Assembly (NCBI GenBank): GCA_016718845.1
Contig: JADKCK010000018.1
Coordinates: 1-31,481, forward strand
Source: Sphingobacteriales bacterium
Lineage (GTDB): Bacteria; Bacteroidota; Bacteroidia; Chitinophagales; UBA2359
DNA: 31,481 nucleotides
Direction of reading: 5' to 3'
The notes under the pieces are model-generated. The model did no database searches. It was given only the letters and a program-made list of their open reading frames with translations, and had not been told where the DNA came from. The translations under genes were made by a program, and so were the position numbers. Positions 13,579-22,136 of the stretch are shown in pieces. Every line of letters starts with the position of its first letter. Position 1 is the stretch's first letter.

Positions 13579-16068
13579 TTATGGCGTTGTTTGCTCAATG
13601 CTTACTGTGCCGGCTGTGCCTGTTGTAAATTGTACGGTTATTTGGTTGGTGCCTTGCCCTGCGGTAATGTTGCCGCCGGTTACTGTCCAGTTGTAGGTGC
13701 TACCTGCCACTGCGGCTACACTATAGGTATAGCTATTGTTGTTGCAGGGGTTGTTTGTGCCTGCCATAGCAGGGGTAAAGGTGCAGGTACTGGTGTTACC
13801 AACACGTAAGCCATTGCCAAAGTTAGTTATCCAAATTTCGGAGGGATTGTAGGGATTGTAGAATACGCGCTCGGGTTGCCTGAATGGATACGAGCTAACT
13901 AAAGTAAAAGTGGGTGATGTGTTGTTTAGGTTGTCGGTATGCCATAAGCCGTCGGTTTCGGTGGTTATGTAGGCTTGGTTTGGGTTGCTTGGGTTAATGG
14001 TGCAAGAGGTAACACGGTCGATATTGTTGATGCGCACCCACGATGTGCCGCGGTTGGTGGTGCGATATAAGCCTCCTAAGCCGTTTGCAGCACCGCCCCA
14101 ACCGCTAAATACACCTGCATACCAAGTGTTTTGGGTGGCATCGTTAGGGTCTATGATTACATCTTTTGTCCAATAGTACATGCCTGCTGCGCTGCGGTCT
14201 GCCCAGGTGTTGGTGGCGGGGTCGTATAAAAATACGCCCGAGCTTGCTGTAAAACCAGGGTCGCGATGCCCCGAATAAGAGGCTACTACTTTGCCATCGG
14301 TTAGTACCACTATGTTAAAGGGGTGTCCTTCGGTGCGAGGAGGGTTGGGTAATTTTGTCCAGGTAGATGCAGCGCCTAAGTTTGTGTTGTTTGATACCCA
14401 TACGCCGCCGTTTCCGTTAGCACTATTTACTACGCTAGCATATAGTTGGTTGGCGTTGTTGGGGTTGGTGGCTACCCATGCTACAATGTCGCTAAAATCG
14501 TGCAATACTTGCCAGCTTGCGCCGTTATTAGTGCTGTATTTTACCGAGCCTGTATTGCCTGCGGCATCTAGTTGGGCATCGGCAAGGCGGGTGCTTTGGT
14601 ACAAATCGTGGACAGATGCTGTGGCTATATAAAGGGTGTTGTTGGCAATATTTTTTGCGATGCGATACATGGAGTTTTCGTTGTGCCCTGTGTAATTAAA
14701 CGACCAAGTGTTGCCTGCATCGGTGCTTCTGATGCCTTTAATGTCCGAGAAACCAGCGTAGATGTTTTGCTCATCTATCCAAAATGTTTGCCAACAGGTA
14801 GTGTTTTCTAAACCAATACCTGCATAACTTTGGTATAATGGGGTGTTGCTGCCTGCGGGGTTTTCGTCGGTGGGGTTAATATATGCTTGGTGCCAAGTAG
14901 CACCACCGTCGGCGGTTTTGTGTACAAAGCCAAAGTCGGTGATAATTACTTTGTTGGCATTTTGCGGGGCAACGGCAATGCCAAACACCGATTCGGCGTA
15001 ACTCCAACCTCGGTCGCCGCCTGTGCCACACCAGCCAGTGTAAAGGTTTTGGTTAGATGCGGTAGTAAATACATGTGTCCAGCCTGCGCCGCCATTGGTG
15101 GTTTTAACTACATTTAGTTCGCTGCTGGTGTTGCTTCCGCCAATGTAACAGGTGTTAATGTCGTTTTGGGGCATGGCTACATACATCAAAAAGTCGGTTG
15201 CGGGGTTTATGCCGGTCATTCGGGGTGTCCAGGTGGTGCTTAGGTTGTAGTCAATGCTATACACATTTTTCATAAATCCCCAATAATCCCAAGGCATTAA
15301 CCCTACATAAAGGTCGCCAACATCGGCGGTTAAGGCAAAAAACCGAATAGTACTGCCTTGTTTGGCTGCTGCAAACGAAAATATGCGCTCGTTGGTGGGC
15401 AAACCTGTTAGTGGGGCGGTGGTAAAATTGGTTCCGCCGTTGGTAGATACTAGTACGCCGTCGTTGGTTCCTATGTAAATGTTGTTGCCGTCAAAAAATA
15501 CGCCACCAACCAAACATCCCGAGCCATTACTAATGGCATTGTGTATGTTATTAAAGGTGTTTCCGCCATCGTTGGATAAATAAAGGGCGCCATAATAGGC
15601 AATTATTACGCGGTTTGGGTTGTTGTAATCAGCCCAAATGCCGTAGGTTTCTTCGGTGGCATCGGGGTTGCCTGTTAGGGCTGTCCAGGTGTTGCCGCCG
15701 TCGGTGCTTTTGGCAGGTCGGGGTGTTTGTATGCTTAGGGTGGTTATGTAATCTACGGTATACAAAATATTTGGGTTAGATGTAAAGCGTACCGTTGAGT
15801 TATGCCCTCCTTGTGTTTGGTTAAACGGTTTAATGTCGTAGGAGTTGCCAAAGTTGGAGGTATGAAACAATTGGCTCATGTCGCAGCCGACATAAAATTC
15901 GTTGTCGTTGTTGGGGTTAAAGCTGGGTGCAAACAAAGCTCCGCCGCCGCCAATACCGCGCGATTGCCATTGTGTAGGTACTTGTGCATTACTTAGTTGC
16001 GAGGAGGCAAACAACATAGCTATAACAGTAAGTTGTAAATGGTAAATGGTAAATGTTAAGTTGTGCAT
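13579..16068 (-). CDS. Secreted Asp-box (BNR/VPS10, GH74-like) beta-propeller protein
   Basis: The 829-residue protein starts with a signal peptide (TVIAMLFASSQLSNAQ, cleavage near residue 29). It then carries many Asp-box repeats of form S-x-D/N-G-G-x-T-W: STDGGNTWTAL at 121, and later LSNDGGNTF, VSTNGGTNF, KTTNGGAGW, KTADGGATW, RSTDAGNTW, YSTNNGASW and RTTNRGTSW. These repeats form seven- or ten-bladed propellers as in sortilins and GH74 glucanases. The last about 80 residues (NPCNNNSYTYSVAAVAGSTY onward) form a PKD/Ig-like module common in Bacteroidota exoproteins, but the protein stops without the T9SS sorting domain normally seen. No catalytic residues could be assigned. The ATG at 16068 is used; codons 5-13 derive from a local TTTACCATTTAC-type repeat, so the extreme N terminus is uncertain. 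Confidence 0.85.
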   Translation of the reverse strand: MHNLTFTIYHLQLTVIAMLFASSQLSNAQVPTQWQSRGIGGGGALFAPSFNPNNDNEFYVGCDMSQLFHTSNFGNSYDIKPFNQTQGGHNSTVRFTSNPNILYTVDYITTLSIQTPRPAKSTDGGNTWTALTGNPDATEETYGIWADYNNPNRVIIAYYGALYLSNDGGNTFNNIHNAISNGSGCLVGGVFFDGNNIYIGTNDGVLVSTNGGTNFTTAPLTGLPTNERIFSFAAAKQGSTIRFFALTADVGDLYVGLMPWDYWGFMKNVYSIDYNLSTTWTPRMTGINPATDFLMYVAMPQNDINTCYIGGSNTSSELNVVKTTNGGAGWTHVFTTASNQNLYTGWCGTGGDRGWSYAESVFGIAVAPQNANKVIITDFGFVHKTADGGATWHQAYINPTDENPAGSNTPLYQSYAGIGLENTTCWQTFWIDEQNIYAGFSDIKGIRSTDAGNTWSFNYTGHNENSMYRIAKNIANNTLYIATASVHDLYQSTRLADAQLDAAGNTGSVKYSTNNGASWQVLHDFSDIVAWVATNPNNANQLYASVVNSANGNGGVWVSNNTNLGAASTWTKLPNPPRTEGHPFNIVVLTDGKVVASYSGHRDPGFTASSGVFLYDPATNTWADRSAAGMYYWTKDVIIDPNDATQNTWYAGVFSGWGGAANGLGGLYRTTNRGTSWVRINNIDRVTSCTINPSNPNQAYITTETDGLWHTDNLNNTSPTFTLVSSYPFRQPERVFYNPYNPSEIWITNFGNGLRVGNTSTCTFTPAMAGTNNPCNNNSYTYSVAAVAGSTYNWTVTGGNITAGQGTNQITVQFTTGTAGTVSIEQTTP

Positions 16069-16100
16069 TGTTTGTAAATTGTAAGTGGTAAATTGTAAAA
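16029..16100. repeat. AAATGGTAAATTGT-type phrase repeat
   Basis: This is a run of imperfect copies of TAAATGG / TAAATTG / TAAGTTG phrases. Related runs occur at 16924-16958 and 29001-29026. It overlaps the first codons of the propeller protein gene. Confidence 0.75.
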
Positions 16101-16133
16101 ATGTGCAGTAAATATTAGTTGTTGGGTATCAAA

Positions 16134-16141
16134 CAAACCTA
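16134..16141 (-). promoter_or_regulatory. Minus-strand -7 element TAGGTTTG
   Basis: CAAACCTA on the plus strand reads TAGGTTTG on the minus strand, 66 bp before the propeller gene's ATG at 16068. It fits TAnnTTTG, but the -33 position is weak. Confidence 0.4.
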
Positions 16142-16170
16142 GATAAAAGGTTAATAGCGTAAATAAAATA

Positions 16171-16227
16171 GCCAGCAGTTAAAAGCCATCAGCTAAAATC
16201 CAGCAGCCAAAAGCCAGCAGCCAAAAT
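16171..16227. repeat. GCCAGCAGCCAAAA-type short tandem repeat
   Basis: Four imperfect units of 13-15 bp (GCCAGCAGTTAAAA, GCCATCAGCTAAAAT, CCAGCAGCCAAAA, GCCAGCAGCCAAAAT) fill the spacer right up to the truC stop codon. Confidence 0.75.
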
Positions 16228-16926
16228 CTAAACAAGTGTCCAACCAAAGGTATCTATTAGGTGTTGCATGTGTGGGGGCATAGGTGCGGTAATGTTGATG
16301 GCTTGTTGGGTATAAGGATGTACAAATTGCAGTTGTTGTGCGGCAAGCATCAGTTTGTTTTGGGTAGGATAATGGGCAGCGATAAGGCTGTTTTGTTTAA
16401 GGTCGCCATAAGTGGTATCGCCGATGATGGGGTGGAAGATGTGTTTAAAGTGTCGGCGTATTTGGTGCATACGTCCGTTAATAGGTTTGGCAGCTACCAA
16501 AGAGTAGCGGGCAGTGGGGTAGCGGTTGGTGGCAAAGGGCAGTTCTATGGTGGCTAATTGGGTGTAATGGGTTACGGCATCTTGCCAAACATTGGTGTCT
16601 TCTTTTTTTAGGGCGTAATCTATTGTTCCTTCGGTATCGGTATAGCCGCGTACTATGGCTATATACCTTTTTTGCACCAAATTGTTACTAAATTGTTCGG
16701 TTATTTTGGCGGCAGCCTCGGGCGATAGAGCAAAGAGTAGCACGCCTGCGGTTGGTCGGTCGAGGCGATGTACGGTATAAACGTGCTGTTTGAGTTGGTT
16801 GCGCAGCAGTTGCATGGCAAAGTTGGCATTTACATCGGCAGCAATTTGACTGCGGTGAACTAACATGCCCTCGGGCTTGTTAATGGCAACATAATGTTGG
16901 TCGGCGAAAAGAATATCTAAATGCAA
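16228..16926 (-). CDS. truC: tRNA pseudouridine synthase C (RluA family)
   Basis: TruC isomerises uridine 65 in tRNA. The sequence follows E. coli TruC along its length: LDILFADQHYVAINKPEG at the start, LVHRS, the catalytic-Asp motif HRLDRPTAGVLLFA, QKRYIAIVRG, AVTHYTQLA, ATNRYPTARYSLV, GRMHQIRRHFKHIFHPIIGD and a C-terminal FGW. No ATG precedes the conserved region. The open frame extends to a TTG at 16962, but those codons come from the AAATTGTAAATG phrase repeat. The TTG at 16926 gives a start (M-H-LDILFAD) that matches the family start. It is divergent from the DUF4197 gene and tandem with the propeller gene, separated from it by repeats. Confidence 0.9.
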   Translation of the reverse strand: MHLDILFADQHYVAINKPEGMLVHRSQIAADVNANFAMQLLRNQLKQHVYTVHRLDRPTAGVLLFALSPEAAAKITEQFSNNLVQKRYIAIVRGYTDTEGTIDYALKKEDTNVWQDAVTHYTQLATIELPFATNRYPTARYSLVAAKPINGRMHQIRRHFKHIFHPIIGDTTYGDLKQNSLIAAHYPTQNKLMLAAQQLQFVHPYTQQAINITAPMPPHMQHLIDTFGWTLV

Positions 16927-16958
16927 AATGGTAAATTGTAAATGATAAATGCTAAAAT
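16924..16958. repeat. AAATGGTAAATTGT-type phrase repeat at truC start
   Basis: AAATGGTAAATTGTAAATGA continues into TAAATGCTAAAA. It has the same phrases as 16029-16100 and 29001-29026, and coincides with the ambiguous 5' end of truC. Confidence 0.7.
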
Positions 16959-17146
16959 ACAAACGGCGTAAAATAGAGTAATGTTAAAATAAATTTGTTT
17001 ACGTATAAAGATAATAAGGTAGGCGGTTATAGCTTTATCTGCAAAAAAAAAATGTTGCTACAATGTAAACTAATGCTACCTTTTTGCGTCTAAACGATGT
17101 GGGGGTTCTCACAAGATTAATCAGTAAAAAAAACCTTTCGTAAAAG

Positions 17147-17974
17147 ATGAAAAAAATAGTTCTTAGCTTTTTAGCTGTAGGCAGCATTTTGGCTGCTGGT
17201 TGCGGTTCGATGAGCAGCACCCAAGTAATAAACGCCGCAAACGAGATATTAAACTCGGCAAATGGTGGCAATGTAAGTAACACCGAGATTATCTCGGGCT
17301 TAAAAGAGGCTTTAACCGTAGGTATTGGCAATGGTGCAAATACCGTATCGGCTTTAGACGGCTACTGGAAAAACCCTCAAATAAAAATTCCGTTACCCAC
17401 CGAAGCACAAAAGGTAGAAAACACTTTACGCCAAATTGGTTTGGGCAGCGAGGTAGATAAAGCCTTATTAGCCATTAACCGCGGTGCCGAAGATGCGGCT
17501 AAAAGTGCGAAACCTATCTTTGTAAATGCCATCAAACAGATGACTATCCAAGATGCAGTATCTATTTTGAAAAACGATAACAAACAAGCTGCTACCGATT
17601 TTTTGAAAAAAGTAACTACCGCACAATTAACAACAGCTTTTAGACCCGTATTGGCTAAATCGTTGGAAAAAACACTGGCTACCAAATATTATGGCGATAT
17701 TGTAAAAGAGTACAATAAAGTGCCTTTGGTGCAAAACAAACTTAACCCCGACCTAACCGACTTTGTTACCGAAAAAGCCCTTGATGGTTTGTTTTTTATG
17801 GTTGCCAAAGAAGAAGAAAAGATACGCAAAGACCCCATGGCACGCGTAAGTGCATTACTCAAAAAAGTATTTGCGTTGCAAGACCCCGGTGCTAAAAATA
17901 ACACGACCAAACCTACAGGCGGCACCAAACCTGCTGCACAACCATCAAAACCACCTGTTAAAACACGCAACTAA
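17147..17974 (+). CDS. DUF4197 family lipoprotein
   Basis: The 275-residue product begins with a lipoprotein signal peptide (MKKIVLSFLAVGSILAAGC; lipobox LAAGC, lipidated Cys19). The body matches DUF4197: GLKEALTVGIGNGANTVSALDGYWKNP, then a segment beginning KIPLPTEAQKVENTLRQIGL, RGAEDAAKSAKPIFVNAI, and C-terminal KALDGLFFMVAKEEEKIRKDP. It would be anchored in the envelope. Function is unknown. The last about 28 residues are a Pro/Lys/Thr-rich disordered tail. It is transcribed away from truC and ends at a shared bidirectional terminator facing the YHYH gene. Confidence 0.9.
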   Translation: MKKIVLSFLAVGSILAAGCGSMSSTQVINAANEILNSANGGNVSNTEIISGLKEALTVGIGNGANTVSALDGYWKNPQIKIPLPTEAQKVENTLRQIGLGSEVDKALLAINRGAEDAAKSAKPIFVNAIKQMTIQDAVSILKNDNKQAATDFLKKVTTAQLTTAFRPVLAKSLEKTLATKYYGDIVKEYNKVPLVQNKLNPDLTDFVTEKALDGLFFMVAKEEEKIRKDPMARVSALLKKVFALQDPGAKNNTTKPTGGTKPAAQPSKPPVKTRN

Positions 17975-17995
17975 ACAGGCGTAAAGGTAAAACAA

Positions 17996-18029
17996 AATCC
18001 CCACAACTTAGCTGTTGTGGGGATTTTTT
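17996..18029. terminator. Bidirectional terminator between convergent genes
   Basis: AATCCCCACAAC (17996-18007) pairs with GTTGTGGGGATT (18014-18025) over a six-base loop, followed by T6. It lies between the DUF4197 stop (17974) and the YHYH stop (18058) and has an A/T context on both sides, so it likely serves both. Confidence 0.88.
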
Positions 18030-18057
18030 GGCTTCGGGATTTGATAATTGCGTATTA

Positions 18058-19059
18058 CTAGTGTGCAATAACAATTTTGTGGGCAATGCTGCCTTTGCTG
18101 TTACTTATTTGCACTAGGTACTGTCCGTTTGCTAAGGTTTGGGTATCGAGATAGGCAATGGTGCTGCCTTGATATAGGGTGGTTTGGGCAATAAGTTTGC
18201 CGTTTAGGTCGTAAAGCATCACGGCAAAGTTTTCTTGATTAAGACTATTGAGCTGTACGGCTATAAAATTACTTGCCGGATTAGGAAAAACAGCCACCTT
18301 CAATTGCTCAAGCTGATTTTGTGTTAGCCCAACAGCAGGTGCAGTGTATGTGCTTACGGTTTCGGTTACAGCAGTTACTTTTGCGGCGGTTCGGTTGCCA
18401 TAAAAAGTAGGTCCTACCACGTATGGGTAAGCCGAGTTCCATTGTTCGTCGACGGTGGTAAAGTAGCAGTAAATGCCATTGGGGTACTCGGGTGTAACAC
18501 AAAAACGCCCGTTATGTTCGTCTAAATAATCGGGTTGGGTGTGGGCTACAAACTCGTAATCTTCGCGAAAATAACCTAAGGGGTAAGTAACGGTTACGGG
18601 TGGTCCGTCGGTAACATCGTTTCCGTTGGCGTATTGGGTGCGTACTACTATGTTGCGTGCTTGGTAACTTGTTTTCATGCGCACTATGCCGCCTGTGCCG
18701 TCGGGGTTGCGGTAGGCGTAGGCTCCGTAAATAGGGAAACCATCGTAGGCAAAGCCAAGTAAGGGCGAGTGTTGGGTGCTGTCTATTACGTATAAACCAT
18801 CGGCGGGATATAGGTCGCAAACGTTAGAAATTACGTTTAGGTCGAGGTTAAAGGCACTTGGGTTTTGGTGATGATGATAGTTGCCCATGGCAGGGTGTGC
18901 CTTGGCACAGTCAAAGCCGTGCCGCTCGGCAACTACGGCATCGCGGTTCCAAACGCCGTCGCCCATGCCCATTAGCGGACCACCTGCTAAGGCGTTGGTG
19001 CTGTTTTTCCAGGATACGCCATCGCGGTAATCAAACAAGGCTACCCCATTTATAAACAA
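18058..19059 (-). CDS. YHYH domain protein with T9SS sorting domain, C-terminal part (frameshifted)
   Basis: This reading carries most of a YHYH-domain protein: FINGVALFDYRDGVSWKNS, the signature MGNYHHHQNPSAF, and GFAYDGFPIYGAYAYRN. It ends in an about 75-residue type A T9SS sorting domain (VAVFPNPASNF, LYDLNGKLI, LANGQYLVQI, HKIVI). So the product is secreted or surface-attached through T9SS, the machinery regulated by PorX. The ATG at 19059 is internal. The true start is 19409 in another frame, and one missing C in the CCC near 19118 breaks the gene. Restored, the protein has about 450 residues. The function of YHYH domains is poorly known. Confidence 0.85.
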   Translation of the reverse strand: MFINGVALFDYRDGVSWKNSTNALAGGPLMGMGDGVWNRDAVVAERHGFDCAKAHPAMGNYHHHQNPSAFNLDLNVISNVCDLYPADGLYVIDSTQHSPLLGFAYDGFPIYGAYAYRNPDGTGGIVRMKTSYQARNIVVRTQYANGNDVTDGPPVTVTYPLGYFREDYEFVAHTQPDYLDEHNGRFCVTPEYPNGIYCYFTTVDEQWNSAYPYVVGPTFYGNRTAAKVTAVTETVSTYTAPAVGLTQNQLEQLKVAVFPNPASNFIAVQLNSLNQENFAVMLYDLNGKLIAQTTLYQGSTIAYLDTQTLANGQYLVQISNSKGSIAHKIVIAH

Positions 19060-19409
19060 ACCAATGTTGCCGCCCGTAGTGTTGGTGGGTGTGCCTGTGT
19101 TTTGGGTAGGATTGAGGGCATTTTGAAAATGGCATTTTGATTGCTTGCCAACGACGGATTACCATCTAAAAACGGACCCGTAATGTAAGCAGGTATGCCT
19201 TTGGTGCTTATATACGCCCAGTTGCTGCTGTATTGTACAGTTTGTACGTTAGCCAATACGGCATCTTGGATAGGAGTGGAGTTGCCCGCTACATAGTGCT
19301 GCCCCGTAATGGTGTTGTTTTGCAGCCATGTTGTAATGGCAGGGTTTGTTTGGGCAAATAGGGATAGACTGCTTAACAAAAAACTGGATAGAAAAAAGAT
19401 GTTTTTCAT
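19050..19409 (-). CDS. YHYH protein, N-terminal part with signal peptide (frameshifted)
   Basis: ATG 19409 starts a signal peptide (MKNIFFLSSFLLSSLSLFAQ) and a mature region TNPAITTWLQNNTITGQHYV, with SSNWAYISTKGIPAYITGPF, which is the usual N-terminal part of YHYH proteins. At NAIFKMP the frame breaks. Adding one C restores NPTQNTGTPTNTTGGNIGLF leading into the downstream reading at 19059. An open frame extends further upstream to 19601, but the signal peptide marks the start. Confidence 0.8.
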   Translation of the reverse strand: MKNIFFLSSFLLSSLSLFAQTNPAITTWLQNNTITGQHYVAGNSTPIQDAVLANVQTVQYSSNWAYISTKGIPAYITGPFLDGNPSLASNQNAIFKMPSILPKTQAHPPTLRAATLVCL

Positions 19410-19545
19410 GTTGATGATGTTTGTGTGTAGTTTAGACGACAATAGGACTGTAATCCTTCGGTTGGTAGGGTAAAATTTTTGTAGATAGGGATGTTTAGAT
19501 GTGGGGATGTAGCGATGTTGCGATATGGTGATATTGCACCACAGC

Positions 19546-19583
19546 AAAAAACGGTCAAACCACCAAAGTTTGACCGTTTTTTT
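19546..19583. terminator. Strong hairpin preceding Rhs fragment A
   Basis: AAAAAACGGTCAAAC pairs with GTTTGACCGTTTTTT over a seven-base loop, with T run. A close relative precedes Rhs fragment C at 22681. Both are followed directly by TATCTTTGCGTACC, suggesting that the hairpin belongs to the duplicated Rhs module. Confidence 0.75.
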
Positions 19584-20484
19584 GTATCTTTGCGTACCCA
19601 ACCAACATTGCCGTCGCCAGCGGTTTTATATTTTACAACCACGACCACCTCGGCAACACCCGCCTAACATACAGCACCACCTGCAACGGCACGCTACAAA
19701 CCCAAACCGCCCTTGATTACTACCCCTACGGCAAAGAGTTACGGGCATATAATAGTGCTGCCGAGAAGTACAAAAGCACGTATAATGAGCGGGATTTGGA
19801 GACGGGGTATGATTTTAGGAATGCACGGAGTAGTAGCTCTGATGCGGTGCGGTTCAATACTATTGACCCGATGCTGGAAGAATCGCCTTCAACATCTGCT
19901 TATACTTATGTAAGTGGTAACCCTGTACGTTTAATTGATCCCAATGGAGCATACAGTATTTATGTAGATGGTATGAAAGTGGGAAATAGCGCAGAAGCTA
20001 ATTATTGGGAGGAGCAAACTGAGTTATACGAAGCTGATGGTGGCGGTGATGGTCCTGAAAAAACATTTGGAGAAAAGGTAGACATGACTAATGCACCTGG
20101 TAATAACAAAAATGCAGCAGGTGTTCCACGTAACAACCGTTGGTTTTTTAATCAGTTGCTTAAAGAACATCCTGAGATGTTTAGTCCTGAAAACATTCAG
20201 AGAATTAAAGATGGACTGGCTCCACTAATTGATGAAGCCGAAGCAGTTCATAGAAAATTTTATTTCGAGTTACATTCTAATACTGGTAGTGCAAAGCCAC
20301 CACTCCAAAATGGTTTTAAAGTATCATTAAGGACGGCTATATAGGAGCAGAAATGGGAGCTATTATGGGTGCCCCATTAGGTCCGGCTGGTGCATTTGTT
20401 GGAGGAATTATTGGAGGCGGATTAGGGTACTATTATGGCTCTAATGCAGGGAAACAATTGTACGATAGTGCAACAGGACAGTAA
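19574..20484 (+). pseudogene. Rhs fragment A: truncated core plus C-terminal toxin-like tip
   Basis: The frame opens after a TGA at 19571. It runs through the end of an Rhs/YD core (FYNHDHLGNTRLTYS, YYPYGKELRAYN, NERDLETGYDFRNARSSSSD, RFNTIDPM, YTYVSGNPVRLIDPNG) into a tip starting AYSIYVDG. The tip contains NRWFFNQLLKEHPEMFSPEN, a segment I associate with nuclease-type tips of Bacteroidota Rhs proteins; the usual HNH histidines are not evident here. A frameshift near 20318 leads to KDGYIGAEMGAIMGAPLGP, a glycine-rich segment ending GKQLYDSATGQ at 20484. No full-length Rhs gene or obvious start codon lies upstream. It is an orphan tip cassette that needs recombination or is simply a remnant. 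Confidence 0.7.
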
Positions 20485-20495
20485 AATAATTTTAC

Positions 20496-20540
20496 AACTA
20501 TCTTGAGCACTAATTTTAGTGTTCAAGATAGTTCATTTTT
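20496..20540 (+). terminator. Terminator after Rhs fragment A
   Basis: AACTATCTTGAGCACT (20496-20511) pairs along 16 bp (one G-U) with AGTGTTCAAGATAGTT (20518-20533) over AATTTT, followed by CATTTTT. It separates the Rhs tip from the next small gene. Confidence 0.85.
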
Positions 20541-20562
20541 AAATTAAAAAACAATTAACATT

Positions 20563-21096
20563 ATGCTTTTACAAGAATTTGTAGTTAAAATGAACAACAT
20601 ACATCTAAGCGTTTCTGATGAAAGCGCAGCAAATTTAGATGCTCAATGGTTAACTAACTACTTGTTACGTTTAAAACTTTTTCCTAAAACAAGTACAATA
20701 GTGCGGTACAATAATCCTTTGTTAGAGTTGGCTCACAACTACAATGTGTCGAAATTTGAATTACCCAGTATTTGCTTTAGTAGTCTGGTAGAGGAAGATG
20801 ATAGGTATATATATTGGGGAAGGTGTGATGGAGATGATTTAGTGATAGAAAAGGCAACAGATAAAATTGTTTGCAAAGAATTTTGTGCGGATTATATTAT
20901 TTGGGAATGTGCGGATAATGCATTTAAATTTCTTGATGCCATGTATAAAATGGCGCAATACGTAGAGTCTTGCGGCGGTGATGATATCTCCGAAAACCAG
21001 ATAAAGGTTTGCCAAATTGCCCTAGAGTGTGCATTATTGGCTGGTAGTGAAGCATATTTGGCGTTTTATGCTACCGCATTAGGTTGTGAAAAGTAA
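20563..21096 (+). CDS. Small soluble protein, candidate immunity protein
   Basis: The 177-residue acidic protein has no signal peptide. It shows ESAANLDAQWLTNYLLRLKL, an IVRYNNPLLELAHNYN strand/helix region, acidic VEEDDRYIYWGRCDGDDLVI, and a helical C-terminus with AQYVESCGGDDISENQ and ALECALLAGSEAYLAFYATA. I do not recognise the family. Its size, acidity and position between two Rhs tip fragments are what one expects of an immunity gene, but its own terminator-separated unit and the lack of a family match leave this open. Unlike its neighbours, the frame is intact. Confidence 0.6.
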   Translation: MLLQEFVVKMNNIHLSVSDESAANLDAQWLTNYLLRLKLFPKTSTIVRYNNPLLELAHNYNVSKFELPSICFSSLVEEDDRYIYWGRCDGDDLVIEKATDKIVCKEFCADYIIWECADNAFKFLDAMYKMAQYVESCGGDDISENQIKVCQIALECALLAGSEAYLAFYATALGCEK

Positions 21097-21130
21097 ATAA
21101 AACCTTTGGTATTATTACTATCATCTACCG

Positions 21131-22130
21131 CAACACCCGCCTAACTTACAGCAACACCTGCAACGGCACGCTACAAACCCAAACCGCCCTAAACTAAACC
21201 CCTACGGCAAAGAGTTACGGGCATATAATAGCATCGCCGAGAAGTACAAAAGCACCCACAACGAGCGGGATTTGGAGACGGGGTACGATTTTAGGAATGC
21301 ACGGAGTAGTAGCTCTGATGCGGTGCGGTTTAATACCTTGGATCCGTTGGCAGCGCAATTTCCGAGTTGGTCACCGTATAATTATGTTATGAGTAACCCT
21401 TTACGTATGATTGATCCTAACGGTATGCGTACTTATTTTGTAGACCAAGATGGAAACCACATTTATACTTCTAACGATAAAGAAGAGGATGCTATTACTA
21501 TTGTAAATGATCCTTTTTTCTGTGATTATTTAAAATGGATTTGGGATGGCGAAAATGTCAATGATTCTAAGAAGTTTTGGCATAAGTTACCTACTTGACG
21601 AGATACAAAATTTTGATAACTTATCTAACCCTACAGCAACAGACGAAGAAGGATCAAGAAATCAAAGGTATGGGTTAACAGATAAATCATTATCAAATCC
21701 ATTAGGTACTGCATTTGCAGAGTTAGGTGCGAATTTGTATGTATTACCTGGGCAGCAAAATGTGGTGCACATTGGTAAAGCATTTAGTGATGGTGACTAT
21801 AAGCAAGTTTGGGATAGAGACCCATCTGACCCAACGGCAGCTATTCCACTTAATGCGATTAAGGTCGGTAGAATACACGATCATCCAAATTGGAAGTTTC
21901 GGTTAGCAATGGGAGGTGTAGAGCCTTCAAATGATTACCTTAATGACGCAGGACCGTCAGGTAATAGTGCTTTTGACGCAGACAGAGCACATAGCAGAAC
22001 TGCTCCTTATTACAATATTGTACTTGATAAAGGGAGTATTTACTTTTATGGAAGAACTGGTGGATATTCTTCTGGTGTACCTATTTCCGAGTCAAAAATA
22101 GTGGTTCCTCTTAAACCTTTTAACCGATAA
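21131..22130 (+). pseudogene. Rhs fragment B: degraded core plus JAB-like tip
   Basis: From CAACACCCGCCTAAC at 21131 the sequence repeats the Rhs core of fragment A. A one-base loss with substitutions at about 21189 destroys LDYYPYGKE. The core then reads cleanly (NERDLETGYDFRNARSSSSD, LDPLAAQFPSWSPYNYVMSN, MIDPNG) into a different tip. After a further frameshift near 21590 it continues LDEIQNFDNLSNPTATDEEG up to a C-terminal domain with VGRIHDHPNWKF, VEPSNDYLNDAGPSG and YNIVLDKGSIYFYG, ending at 22130. H-x-H-P followed by S-x2-D is the pattern of JAB/MPN metallopeptidase-like domains. That assignment is inference. It shares no tip sequence with fragment A. Confidence 0.65.
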
Positions 22131-22136
22131 ACACTA

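Noticed and set aside
13353..13628. Plus-strand 91-codon frame
   Set aside because: It crosses hairpins and a terminator and overlaps the 3' end of the propeller gene, with no recognisable protein features.
13591..15996. Several plus-strand open frames opposite the propeller gene
   Set aside because: They are shadows of a clearly homologous, signal-peptide-bearing minus-strand gene and show no domain features.
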